Origin: Echinometra lucunter
Taxonomy: Eukaryota; Echinodermata; Echinoidea; Camarodonta; Echinometridae
DNA length: 64,000 nt
NCBI GenBank assembly: GCA_029962745.1
Contig: CM057154.1
Location: 19,410,857-19,474,856, forward strand
Reading direction: 5' to 3'
The notes beneath the pieces were generated by a model that worked only from the letters and a program-made list of their open reading frames with translations, ran no database searches and was not told the origin of the DNA. Numbering within the stretch: position 1 is the first letter of the stretch; the number at the start of each line of letters is the position of its first letter. Positions 1 to 10,709 of the stretch are shown here, piece after piece. Position numbers and translations under genes: made by a program.

Positions 1-86
1 TAAGAAATATTTCATCACAGTCCTTGACTCTGCATTTCTTTATGTAACAGATAAAAACTATAAGCCAAGTCAGTCTCTATACATAC

Positions 87-235
87 CTAATAAGAATCCA
101 AGCTGGACTGTCCTACTGATCCTATCCTGGTTCTGTTCCTCAATCGATGCATGTGTAGCATAGGAGTCTGCAAGGACAGTAGCCACCTTGACACCATGGT
201 CCATGAGGGCTTGAAAACAGTGGTGAAGCAAGTGC
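87..235 (-). CDS. APPBP2: APPBP2 exon 3
   Basis: A 149-nt exon, with acceptor TTTGCAG above 235 and donor GTATGT from 86. It encodes HLLHHCFQALMDHGVKVA followed by a stretch less like the vertebrate protein (DSYATHASIEEQ) and ends QLGFLL with a phase-1 split Gly. The next exon would lie left of position 1. Confidence 0.92.
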
Positions 236-3200
236 CTGCAAATGAAATTTACAGAACATTTCTCCACAGTAGGTCATTTAGTTATCAACAGTATTCCTTT
301 CTAGAAAAATATTTTGGAAACAAATAGAAAAATGGCCCAATATTGAAAAGATGGTATAAACTAAACTATCTGCTAAGCCACCAATAGCCAAAAGATTAAA
401 AATTAACAATATAAAAAAAAAAACAGTCAAAATAAAGGCAAAACAAACAACAACAACAAAAAGATCTTGGCTCCAGGCTCAATATCTGGAAAATAGCCAA
501 GTTCTTCACTTCAACTCTCTATCCCACACTATACTTTACACAAACAAGACACTGAACGTACTTGTAGCTGTATCATCTTTACAACCCAAGCTCTAACCCT
601 ACACAGGTATCTCTACTCAGATGAAATTAAGCCTTGAGCTAATCTCAACCAAGCAAATGTCTGGTTGCTTACTACACGGAAATTACAATAATCAAGATTT
701 AAATGATATGCCATTCTCAGAGATAAGGAGTACTCTGAGAACACCTCAGATTTCTTCAGGTTGGACTTCTCCAGAAGATTTCACCTTTGACCTCCGGCTT
801 ACCTTTTGTCATTGACTCGCAGGACCTTTGCAAAGATGTCCAACTCACAAAACTCCATTCCAAGCTGACATAGTCTTCCTTGCTTGTACAGCTAAATCAA
901 GAAAGAATGATGAAAAATGCAAACATAAATCCTTTTAGCTTTTGAGAAGAAAACAACATCAGCAATTCTATAAAACAATTGAAAAAATTAAAAAATAGAC
1001 TAGACCTATTGAATGCACAAATACCTGTATTTTTTTCAAACCAGAAATAGCTCTTTCGGTAGTTTACTATCATAAAGAGCAGGAACACAACCTTTAAGAT
1101 CATTTAAATTCATTTTTATCTTGCAGCAAGGTCTAACATGAATAGGAACAGCGGTAAGAATGTATGATTATATTATCACAAAAAAGGAAGATAAGAAATG
1201 GTATCATCATCAGGCGTGGCAGGCATTAAATCCAATTAGCCCCGAATTCTAATGTTTTCTGCAGTCTGCATGTATCACACACTTTACGATCTGCCTGCAT
1301 TCTGTTTTGGGAAGAAAATGCCATTACATTACAGATGGAGAAAATACATGTTGAATTCTGCTGATTCATGTTCAAATCAGACAGATTATCTGCAAATTGG
1401 GAAATACTTCCTTATGTCCCCTCCCCCTACCCCTCCCCCCCCCCTGCTATTTCTAATCCTAACCATAACCCATGTTTTAACTTGGTTGGGGGGAGGGGGG
1501 CATAAGAAGTCTTTCCGCAAATTGTAGTGATATTGCAGTCTCGGGATGACTATCGTGGATTTGATGTTGATTTGGTTTTCTTTTCAGGGGGGGATTCTTC
1601 TACTACATATTCCCAATACTTCACAGTCCATAATAAAAGCAATGACCAGTCTCACGACTGCCCCCACTTTAATGGTGATTTGGCTTAATTTGATATACCG
1701 TACTGAAATGATACACCATATTTCAGAATCTACTGCAGAATCTATTTGTTTGAACATTTTGAACTTCAAGCAAGAGTACCATATTTTTGTTTCATTTTTT
1801 TTATTTAGTGCCTACTGCAAAATTTTTCTAATATTTATCAGAAATTTCAGATCACAATTGGCGCTACAATCCCACTTGCCCGCTTGCCCGGGGCAAGAAA
1901 CAATCATGAAAGGGCAAGTGAAAATTTGAAGTCACTTGCCCGAAAGGGCAAGTAAATTCACTCAAAGCTATTATGAGATCAAATGAAAAAATCAATTAAT
2001 ATAATGCTCATAGTGCAAGTACATCTTTAGCAATGGCTAATTAATATAAATGTTGCAAAATTTAATTCAAACTGTCATGAATTTTCATAATTTGAGGAAA
2101 TAGAACAAGTGAGATATGTTTTCAGGCAAGCAAGATATGTTTTGGAAAAATTTTTGTACAGCCCTGCACAATTGAATCATACAGCATAAGTAGGCTTAAC
2201 TCAAGGGAGCTCCAGGAGCAGCTATAGAAAATGGTCAGCACCCGTCAGTTTGGTTTCAATAATTTCTTCAATTTTAGAAAAAAGGTGAAAAATTGTACTA
2301 ATATGTACTCACAAACTCTCTGGCCAACCAGCAAATCCTTTAATCCTTATTTGAAAACGACTTTGATGAAAAAAAATGTGATTTTCTTTGACCTATTGAA
2401 ATGTTCCTGTGTTGTAACGTCCATGTACAGACTTCGAAAATAGAGTGCGCATGTGCAGTATTGGCTCCGTTTACATGAATATTCATGTTTTAGAGCGCGG
2501 TTCATTCAAAATTGTTGAATATGCATGAGGATGACAATGGAAATTGTCGTCGCTCTTTTCTTTGATCATGCATATTCAGCGATATAGTATGAATATTCAT
2601 GTTGCCGTGTCGATATCGCACATGTGTATTTTTGAAGTCTGTACATGGACAAACAACACGGGAACATTTCAACAGGTCAAGAAAATCACATTTTTTTCAT
2701 CAAAGTTATTTTCAAATAAGGATTACTGGGGGGTTGCTAGTTGGCCAGAGAGTTTGTGAGTACATATAAGTACAATTTTTCACCTTTTTTCTAAAATTGA
2801 AGAAACTATCAAAACCAAACTGACAGGTGCTTACCATTTTCAGTAGCTGCTCCTAGCTCCTGGAGCTCTGCTGCTTATGCGGCAGAGCTCCCTGGAGTTA
2901 GAGTAGGCTTAACTTAACTCATTCTTTAATATTTGGAATTTGGGGCAGAATTTTCATTATTTTATTTAAAACTGGCTAGAGCTAATTATATAGATTCTAA
3001 TTTTACTAATTTTAGTTTAGGAAAACACTCTTTCAACAAATACAATAATAGTTTCATTTGCACAAAAATAAAAAAAATCTTAAAATTTCATTTGATCATA
3101 TTCATGGTTACTGCAAACTAGCATGACATGATTCTAATTTCTATACATACATACTAGCCGGCTTTTACTAAACACTCGGGTCGCGGCTCGCTGGGTATGG

Positions 3201-5519
3201 GGCGCCAAGTGTTAACTAAGTTATTTGGTCCAAAACTGCACAATTTACTGTCAAAAGTTCACTAAAAACTCTATTTATTTATAGAATTCACGATCATGAA
3301 CCATTTCGTTACAAAATGAAATGCAACAAAACCTCCCACCAATATGAATGAACAGACAGGATTTATAATTATGACCTCTCATTGAGCCTGCTATATTTCG
3401 CCCGGGCATTGACTTTGTTTTGTAACAAACACTTTGTGCATAGCAGAGGGAGCAGAGGGAGGGAGGATCAGTTTACTAGAATATGCTTGTGGGCGTGGCT
3501 GTGGGGTTTTTGGTTTTACTGTACACTGACTGTAGTTTTGGACCGAATAACCTAGTTAACACTTGGGGCACCATACCCGGCGAGCCACGACCCGAGTGTT
3601 TTCCAGCGCGACGCGACCCGACTGTTTAGTAAAAGCCTACTAGCCCCAGGACGCTGCCACTGAGTGGAACCACTGCTTTTTGGTGGAGCTCTCATCTGCC
3701 ACAGTGAAAACTCCTACTAATAACATTTTAAGTAAATAAGATTTTGATAAAATATATATACAATACTACTATCTTAAATATTCTGTTCGGAAATCATATT
3801 CACCTCAAATGTGTTTAGAATCCATCAAATTTCCCTTTTTGCACGCCAAGTTGAAGCCATCCCGGCGATCGCCGTTTGGCATAGCAAAAACATGTACAAA
3901 AACAAGAACTTGCGCATGCGCATTTGCAAACTAACAACAGCCTGTGGAAAAGATTTATCGAAGATCTGGGTGGATAAAGACTCATTTTTTGGACCATCCT
4001 TTCCCCCAATTGAATCAAACACTAACTGTACTTTGTTGTATCTTAAATTTCATCGCATTTCTTTATAATTAGGGAGTCTACTTCATGTAGACCCTAGATC
4101 TACTTGTGTATTTCAAGCTGGAGAGCCCAAGGTAGGCACTTAAGCCTCCATTCGGGCTGCCACAGTACAAGAGACTGCCAACAATGGCAATATCGTGTTT
4201 CAGGCCCCACCTCTAATATAGTTTGAATGTGGGGCTGATTCCCCCACGAAGTATTAGGCCTACGTTTTATTATCCGTTCAATAGTTGATCGATCATGAAA
4301 CTCATTTTTACATTTTCACATTTTTAACATTACTCGATTGACCACTCCCTAATATATACCGGTACTCGTGTTTACGGCCCCACCAAATGGGATTATGAAC
4401 TGATTATCACGGCAGTGGGGCTGATGGGCATCAGCCCCGCTGCTGTGTTAATCACGTTTGGATCACGTTTGGTGGGGCCGTAAACACGAGTATATATACT
4501 GTGCTCATCAGCCCCGATGCTGTATTAATCATATTTGAATCGCGTTTGGTGGGGCTGTTAACACAAGTAGGCCTATATATAAGAGAGTCTTAAAAGAAGA
4601 TAATGATGATTAAATGTGATGATCGATCAACACATTCTTTTCAAAATATTGTGAAAGGCTGTCGTCTTCTATTTCTGTCCTAGTTAGCTGTGGTCTAATT
4701 TCAGGAGAGATAGATCTAGATTTAATCGATCTGATGTGTGGGCATCAGCCCCACTCACCATGCATTAATTGAGTGGGGCCTGAAACACGATTATGCCCCA
4801 ACAATCTACCCTAAATGGTAATCCTGGGTTTTAGGGGCGTAAAATATATGTATATATTAGCGGCCTCTAACTTCAGCCAAATCATCCCAGCTTACTATGG
4901 TCAGCTAAAAGGGCAAATATTCAAATTTGACTGAGCCGTTTTCATCATTTTTGTCTCGCCTGTTTTAGCTGAGCCTTGCATTGTGATCTTGAAAACGGCT
5001 GAGTCAAATTTGAATATTTGCCCTTTTAGCCGACCATAGTAAGCTGGGATGATTTGGCTGAAGTTAGAGGCCGCTAATATATACATATATTTTACGCCCC
5101 TAAAACCCAGGATTACCCCCTAAATTGCTAATACGGCATCAATATATAGCACGTCATCAAGACAATTGCTCAATGTTTTAATGGCATTGCTTCATTTCTC
5201 TGCTCTACTCCCGATCTAGCTCTCTTCGCAAGCTCTGGCTCTGCTCTGCCTGCCCTGCACTGAATACTGCGCACGTACACACACAGTTCCCCACATCAAC
5301 ACAAACTCAGCTCACCTTCTCTGAAACAGCTGCGAAATAAACAAAGTTTCGGGCAAAAAATAATGAATATAAACTTACTTTATAATAGATGTCGAATTGT
5401 ATATTCTCAGGTAAAGGCCTCAACTCTTTTCTGTGCCTTGAATAAGTTGAAACAACGGCAGAAATCGCAGCATTGTAGAGGGTTTCGGGAACCCACTGTA
5501 GCTCACTGGCAACCGCCAT
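87..5519 (-). CDS. APPBP2: APPBP2 homologue, N-terminal part (exons 1-3, gene runs off the left edge)
   Basis: Three minus-strand exons join in frame: 5519-5379, 891-803 and 235-87, giving residues 1-126 plus one base. They match the N-terminus of APPBP2/PAT1 (human about 585 residues) in order: a start region with WVPETLYN and LPENIQFD, then GRLCQLG and FCEL, then HLLHHCFQALMDHGVKVA. In the family this N-terminal part precedes TPR repeats. APPBP2 is known as a substrate receptor of CUL2-RING ubiquitin ligase reading C-terminal degrons and as a binder of APP and microtubules. All four internal splice sites in the window are consensus and phases agree (0, 2, then 1 at the edge). Intron 1 is about 4.5 kb and holds at least four inverted-repeat elements. 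The TPR part is outside the window. Identification is firm for the segment seen; the symbol rests on protein memory, not a search. Confidence 0.93.
236..802 (-). other. APPBP2 intron 2, no feature seen
   Basis: AT-rich intron between exons 2 and 3 with a short A-rich run near 412-470. I see no gene, RNA or clear repeat. Confidence 0.6.
803..891 (-). CDS. APPBP2: APPBP2 exon 2
   Basis: This is an 89-nt exon without its own ATG. Acceptor TTTAG lies just above 891 and the donor GTAAGC starts at 802. It encodes LYKQGRLCQLG, then FCELDIFAKVLR and ends in NDK plus two bases of an Arg codon. It joins exon 1 in phase 0 and exon 3 in phase 2, restoring the KRHLLHH junction seen in the vertebrate protein. 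Confidence 0.93.
1866..1956. repeat. Cluster of CTTGCCC / GGGCAAG words
   Basis: Within 90 bases the heptamer CTTGCCC or its complement GGGCAAG occurs about six times in both orientations, making several overlapping small hairpins. This lies in APPBP2 intron 1. It looks like the end of an inverted-repeat element, but I could not define its borders. Confidence 0.45.
2191..2914. mobile_element. Foldback element, ~240-bp imperfect arms
   Basis: The left part (about 2202-2459) and the right part (about 2616-2903) are inverted copies of each other. Matching blocks include CTCTCTGGCCAACCAGC with its partner near 2735 and TCCATGTACAGACTTC with GAAGTCTGTACATGGA. The 11-base word TAGGCTTAACT occurs at both outer edges (2191-2201 and 2904-2914) and may be a target duplication or part of the ends. 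No coding sequence is present, so it is a non-autonomous foldback transposon in APPBP2 intron 1. Confidence 0.7.
3160..3637. mobile_element. hAT-like MITE with 8-bp target duplication
   Basis: The ends are inverted: GGCTTTTACTAAACA at the left and its complement at the right, continuing for about 80 bases including ACTCGGGTCGCG and the AGTTAACACTTG block. The 8-mer TACTAGCC sits directly on both sides (3152-3159 and 3638-3645). An 8-bp duplication is typical of hAT-superfamily insertions. The interior of about 300 bases has no coding potential. Confidence 0.8.
4192..4791. mobile_element. Nested inverted-repeat element with GGCCCCAC ends
   Basis: The outer ends are ATCGTGTTTCAGGCCCCAC (4192) and its inverted copy ending at 4791. 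Inside, 4364-4492 is a second hairpin-like unit with ends CTCGTGTTTACGGCCCCACC. A third partial copy follows at about 4497-4570. The word GGGGCTGATG or its complement recurs in each. This suggests repeated insertion or internal duplication of one family. It lies in APPBP2 intron 1. Confidence 0.65.
4817..5117. mobile_element. Near-perfect palindromic MITE with 8-bp target duplication
   Basis: The two 128-base arms, 4817-4944 and 4990-5117, are inverted copies with only two mismatches that I can count, around a 45-base spacer. The direct repeat CCCTAAAT flanks the element on both sides (4809-4816 and 5118-5125). This is a full-length, probably young hAT-type foldback. It lies in APPBP2 intron 1, about 260 bases from exon 1. 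Confidence 0.85.
5379..5519 (-). CDS. APPBP2: APPBP2 exon 1 with start codon
   Basis: The ATG is at 5519-5517 on the minus strand in a good context (GGCGGTTGCC before and after on the transcript side reads MAVASEL). It encodes 47 residues ending FDIYYK, then a donor GTAAGT (5378-5373), phase 0. The start fits the human protein, which begins almost identically, so nothing is missing upstream. The DNA just above the ATG (5520-5560) is the 5' UTR/promoter side, with no clear TATA box seen. Confidence 0.93.
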
Positions 5520-5977
5520 GTTTACGTCTAGATATATTTGGCATTTAATTGCTAGACGCTTTGATTGTCGTTGTGATTTTATTTTCCACTACTTTCATTT
5601 GCAAAAAGATTTTAGAACACTCATTCTCCACTCGATACAGATCGCTTAAATCTGCATGTTGTTTGTATAAATTTTGAATGCAGCTGAAATCATAATTCGT
5701 CCCTATAAACATATCTTACCCCTAAAGGTGGTATTCAGTTTTATTGCCCCAACAACTGAATTGCAACTATTTTTTATTTACAGGAAATGGAAAGTTTGCA
5801 TTTGGAGACCCGAGGGTAATTCTAAAACAAACAACATGCACACAAGATTTCGGTCAAATTTCATATTACTTTCAAAAGAATAGAAAAATAGGCAGTGTTT
5901 ACAATTTTGCCATTTTTTGCAATTTCTTTTGTAAATCTTGGCCATAAAAAGATTGTGGGACCAACTCTGGTGGGGGC

Positions 5978-6045
5978 GGGGTGGGGGGGGGGGGAGCCTG
6001 TGAGAGTGATGCATGCGCAAGTATCGGGGGGGGGGGGGGGGGGGT
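5978..6045. repeat. Two poly-G runs
   Basis: G-rich tract with runs of about 10-18 consecutive G, broken by a short mixed segment. Such runs can form G-quadruplexes and are prone to length error. Confidence 0.8.
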
Positions 6046-6363
6046 AAGGGATTATTACTGTGTAAACCAATGATCTGAACTTATTGAACCCACATATATT
6101 AGCTCATCCAGTCATAATTCAGTTATGCAAATCTTATAATTGAAATCCCCATTTCCACAAAGTCATGTCTATATTTTCTAAAAAAATTTATTTCCCTTGA
6201 TATTAAGCATGTGAGGTTTAAGAGGCCAATCAAAATAAGTAAGGAGGCTAAGCAAAGATCTGCTTAAGTTTGGGTGCCTTTTGGAGTTTCCACTTTAAAG
6301 TAATGTGTTTCAAAGGGAAATGAGTCCACTGTGATAGAAAAATGAGAAAATGATGTCGGTGCA

Positions 6364-6764
6364 TGTACAAAGACTCCAACCCCAAGCACCTCTTAACCGG
6401 GAGATTCTCCCGCCGAGACCCCATAACAAACTGGAGACTCTGACTCAATGTGCGCGTAGCCCACAGTCACCAGCACAAAGCACGAAATTCCTTGCAGCCA
6501 GAGGCCACTTTTAGGGTTATAGAAGCTCTCTGATGTTATCTTAGGCTTATTTTTGAGCATATGACAACACTAAATGAGGTAAAATCCAATGATTCAGATA
6601 CATTTTTTTTTTCAAAAAGGTGGTTGGGTGGGAGAAAAAAAAGAAACACAGCTAGGGCGGGAGAAATTCAAACTCAAGCGGGAGAACGGGAGATTTTGTG
6701 AAAATGGACTCAGAGCAGGATCGAGATCTCCTGCCGAAAATGGGAGAGTTGGAGTCTCTGTGTA
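6364..6764. mobile_element. Probable inverted-repeat element
   Basis: TGTACAAAGACTCCAACCCC at the left reappears inverted at the right as GAGTTGGAGTCTCTGTGTACA. The word GGGAGA or its complement recurs between them. The borders are approximate and no target duplication was recognised. Confidence 0.5.
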
Positions 6765-6776
6765 CAGTTGCTTTAA

Positions 6777-7182
6777 CCCATTCATGACAGAGGGTCCACA
6801 TTATGTGGTTTGGTCTAATAACTTATGATGCAAAGCCCTAAAAATCATACCAAATACATGAGCAGAAAGAGCAAAAAATTCTACACAAATTGTGCCCATT
6901 TTGGTTGCGTCAATATTCGTTGTTTGATGCTGAAATTTTTCAAAAGCAAAATAAGCATTAAAATCCTTAAATTGGCAATGTGATAGAAAGTTTAAAATCA
7001 CTGTTTTTCCCTGCAAATTGGCAACTTTTTGACTTCTCATCATATTCCGTCAATTTATATTCATTTCAGATACATGACGTTTTATAAGAAAATGTAGCAA
7101 TAAAAGGAAAATGTTGGTGTTGCCAATTTGAAGAATGAAAGCTGATCAAATTAAGCTTTAAATAATTCCTGTCACGAATGGG
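6777..7182 (-). mobile_element. TTAA-flanked MITE, subfamily 1, copy 1
   Basis: A 406-bp element between two TTAA tetramers (6773-6776, 7183-7186). The ends are CCCATTCATGACAG and CTGTCACGAATGGG. The same element occurs at 38959 and 51067. TTAA duplication and CCC ends are those of piggyBac-type elements. The core has three copies of the word TTGCCAATTT/AAATTGGCAA. No transposase is encoded. Confidence 0.88.
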
Positions 7183-7186
7183 TTAA

Positions 7187-8546
7187 TCATGAGAGGCATC
7201 CCATGGAGAGGAATGATTATGGAGAGCTGTTCATGCTGAAAATTGCAGTAACCATTTTGTATTTAATCAGTCATTATTATGAGTTTTATTCTTCTTATAT
7301 TCATAATGTTCCACAAACTTTCACTTATCTGTTTGTATTATTTTTCTAATTTTACTGGAATTATGTTGCTACTAGGGTTGACTTCTTATTTGTAGTCTTT
7401 GTCAAATAAAATTATCCGGAAGTATTATCAAAAAGTAGAATTTTGCTTAAAATTCATAGGAATGCAATAAATGCAACACATTTCAAAGTTTTCATAAGAT
7501 GCCTAATACTTTCATACAAATAAATCACTGCATACTCGTTCATGGATAAATATACCACAACCACAAGAAGTAGCAACAACAACAACAAAAAATGCAATCC
7601 TACATACATACTCACAACAGGACATCAACTACATTTGAAAATAAACCATAACATTTTCAATGAATAACACCAGTCCTTATCTGTCCATGTTTATCATTAT
7701 TCTTTAATAGAATGGCAAGGGAAAAAAGTGCAAGATACAATGCATTACATGTCTATATTCCACAAAATTTGATGAAAGATTATAAAGAAAACTATGCAGG
7801 CTGGCATATGGAACATCCATGCCATCACTTTAAAAACTCATGAAATCAAAACAAGTATTGTCGATTACAAGATCATTAGTTTCAAATTTCCTGTAATTTA
7901 TCGCAAGTTGTCAAAAGGCCAAGTAAAAAAAATCTTAAAATGTTGAAGACTGTACGAGATAAAACCATGAAACACTCACCAAAGTAAGCTATTACCAGAT
8001 GTCTAAATTTCATGAAATGACTAATGCTTTCACTATTTTTTCCTATTTTCTACAAACTTGTGCCAATTTCCCAGACATTTTCCACTTCGCTACAATCAAG
8101 TTGCTATCAGTTAAGATAGCTCTGTGTATAATAAACTCTGGGTACCAAAGATGAGTTGTAACTACATAATAATATACACATATGTCTGTAAAGAAAAAAA
8201 AATTTCGTTCTAAAGAATTTGTGTGAATAAACATAATTATTCTCTCTTTCAATCATCCCATTCTAGTACTATAGTAAAATGTGTATATTAAACAGACTGA
8301 CTACAGATGCAGCTAAGTATGTATTTGCACTTACATCAACAGCAGGAAATTGATTAGACTAAAGTATTTACATCTTCAATCCAAACAAGCTAGACTATTG
8401 CCCATCCAACAAAAAAAATGAAGAGTCTACTGTCAGACTATACATTAAGGACAGCTTCTGGCAGGCAAAGCTGACAGACAGGGCCAGTTTTCTAACTACA
8501 TTCGCAACACCATTCAGTCAGTACAGATGGACCTGCATGCCCTTCT
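7187..8546. other. Intergenic, no feature seen
   Basis: AT-rich DNA upstream of APPBP2. Reading frames are short and not exon-like; no RNA gene or clear repeat was recognised. Confidence 0.55.
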
Positions 8547-8744
8547 CATACCTGTCAACCCTGACAACCAAGAAACAGGAACAAATTACTAAGAAATTTT
8601 CAAATATAGGAACATTCCTAAACTTCCTATTCAATACTACAGACAAATTTGCACAGAAACAGGAACATACAGGCTAAAATGGCAATTTTTTTTTTCCCCC
8701 AAAATAGGAATATTCCTATTTGACAGGAAAAGTTGGCAGGTATG
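8547..8744. mobile_element. Small MITE with CATACCTG ends
   Basis: A 198-bp segment begins CATACCTGTCAACC and ends in the near-inverse AGTTGGCAGGTATG. Inside, further inverted words (AGGAATATTCCT, AACAGGAACA) are present. No target duplication could be confirmed. Confidence 0.6.
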
Positions 8745-8884
8745 CTTTCTGCATATGTACAGCACCAGAAGAGTTTCAAAGACGACAACAAAAATTCATC
8801 CAAAGCCTGTGTGGTGTTGATGGTGTGGCAGATGACTTCTCAGTATACTGCAGTTGTGCTACACATGTAAAAGCCTTTCAAAAA

Positions 8885-8990
8885 TCTCCCTACCGTGGGA
8901 GGGGGGATACCCCCCTCCCACACCCTCCCGGGGCCTCCCCCCGCTCGGTCGCTTTACTCCCTCACCTTGGCCCCCCTGGTAAAAACTCCT
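8885..8990. repeat. GC-rich hairpin-forming patch
   Basis: GTGGGAGGGGGGATACCCCC followed by CTCCCAC makes a strong hairpin, and C-rich sequence continues to 8985. It contrasts sharply with the AT-rich flanks and is probably an end of a dispersed repeat. Confidence 0.45.
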
Positions 8991-9087
8991 GGCTACGCCA
9001 GTGTCCAGGACCACAATAAATTCCGCAAAATCTGTATGTAACTCTTTTGATTTATGTATACCCGATGTGAAATTTTAACAATTGTCT

Positions 9088-9225
9088 GAGGTGGTATTCT
9101 GAACACCGTTTTAACTGTGTTTTAAGTTCTGTTATAACTTCTGTTTTAAGTCAATGATTTACAACACCGCTAAAACAGTCTTTAATCGGTATTCTGAGAA
9201 CTGTTTTGACGGTGTTGTAAGTCAC
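9088..9225. repeat. Short direct repeat GGTATTCTGA
   Basis: GGTATTCTGAACACCGTTTT (9092) and GGTATTCTGAGAACTGTTTT (9188) are diverged direct copies, each followed by further TGTTTTAAGT-like words. The origin was not recognised. Confidence 0.45.
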
Positions 9226-9634
9226 CAAAGCCACACCCACCACAAAGATATTTTCCAATGGGGAAAGTCGTTAGAGATGAGTCTAAGCTGACTCAGCCAA
9301 TAAGATCGCTCAGCCAATAAGATCCTGTGGTGTTGATGTTGTGGCAGATGACTGCAGTATACTGCAGTGGTGCTACACATGTAAAAGCCCTGAACATTAA
9401 AAGAAAATAAAAATTTTAAAAAGGAAAGGAAAGGAACAGAAAAGAAGTGGAAGCAACAGGACAGAATCAAACAAAAAAGAAAATAATCTCTTTTCTCTTC
9501 ATAAGGAAGGGAGATGTCATAGGATTATCATGATTTACTGATATCCCAATCACAAATATCGATATCAGTGAGGATTATCATGATACTCTGAATGTACAAT
9601 TGTACCTCAAATCTTGTAATTCTGAGTGAAACAA

Positions 9635-10335
9635 TGGGTGATTTCAAGTACGGTGTTGGAGGCTGGTGTTGGTGTTGTGAGAACACCAACACCAGCCTTA
9701 ACACCGAACTTGAAATCAGGCTGGTGTTGGGATTGACCTCGCAAGATTTGACGTATTTCCGGTAGTCAGTGTTGCTTTCTGGTGTTGAATGTCGTCTGCT
9801 GAACCGAGTATCACGGTTCATGTTGACGATTTACATGTAATTTCCCCATTCACCAACACCAGTCCCTAGGGATTGGGAAATTCATGATTTCAAGTACGGT
9901 GTTGGTGTTGGTGTTGTAATCATACATGTTATTGCTGCTTCTCCCTCGCGGAGCAGCGGCACTCTTTGCTACGGCCACTCGTGACATGTTGGTGGTTAAA
10001 CCCATTTCGCAGTCAAAACAACTTGGAATAATCAAAACCATATATTTTCCTTGGAAGAGTGATAATTTTCCTCTTGGATTCTTCAAATGACTATGCAGTT
10101 CAAATCCAATAAGATGTAGATTTATTAGAAATTCTGAGGGGAAATGATTTTATCGTCGAGATTTTTCGCTACTAGCGTATGACGTCACTCAGTGTTGAGC
10201 TATCGATGAGGTGATCGGATCAGATCGGTATCGTCCCTCTAAACTGACCGTCGGTGTTGGAGCTCGGTTCAGCAGCCTTGCCACGCTCTCAACACCAACA
10301 CCAACACCGCACACCGAACTTGAAATCACCCAATG
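9635..10335. mobile_element. Inverted-repeat element rich in GGTGTTGGTGTTG
   Basis: The outer ends are TGGGTGATTTCAAGTACGGT (9637) and its inverted copy ACTTGAAATCACCCA (to about 10333). The same end sequence also occurs inside, at about 9702-9718 and 9888-9915, so internal or nested copies exist. The hexamer GGTGTT or its complement repeats many times. A related GTGTTGG-rich patch lies at 41766-42065. Confidence 0.65.
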
Positions 10336-10363
10336 TACTGGGCTATCATTATGTCTCCTTTAA

Positions 10364-10709
10364 AGGTAGTAGCCCACATTTGCAAGTAGCATCCAATCTG
10401 CACAAAAGTTTTACTTTAGATTGCTTTAAGCCACAGAGAAACACTGTTTTAGATCCCAGTACATTTCTATTTAGGATTGAGAAGAAAATATTCCACACAA
10501 ATTTTCTTTTATTTTCTTTGTTTTGTAAAGGCATCTCCCTGACACTTTAAGAGTACAACCATTCATTTTTCACTTATTCTTTGGAATATTGTTGTAAATT
10601 TGATAACATGATAGTTTTACATGTACATAAATATCTGTCATTTAAAATGAAATTGGCTTATTTCTCTTCAGTTCCTGAAACAATGTTGTGCAAATGTGGT
10701 CTACTACCT
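10364..10709. mobile_element. TTAA-flanked foldback MITE
   Basis: A 346-bp element between TTAA tetramers (10360-10363 and 10710-10713). The ends are AGGTAGTAGCCCACATTTGC and the near-inverse GCAAATGTGGTCTACTACCT. It is non-coding. It belongs to a different family from the CCCAT-ended elements but has the same target site. Confidence 0.78.

Noticed and set aside
1546..1929. 127-codon plus-strand frame in APPBP2 intron 1
   Set aside because: It is antisense to the gene, AT-rich, without domain similarity or splice support, and its end lies in the CTTGCCC repeat cluster.
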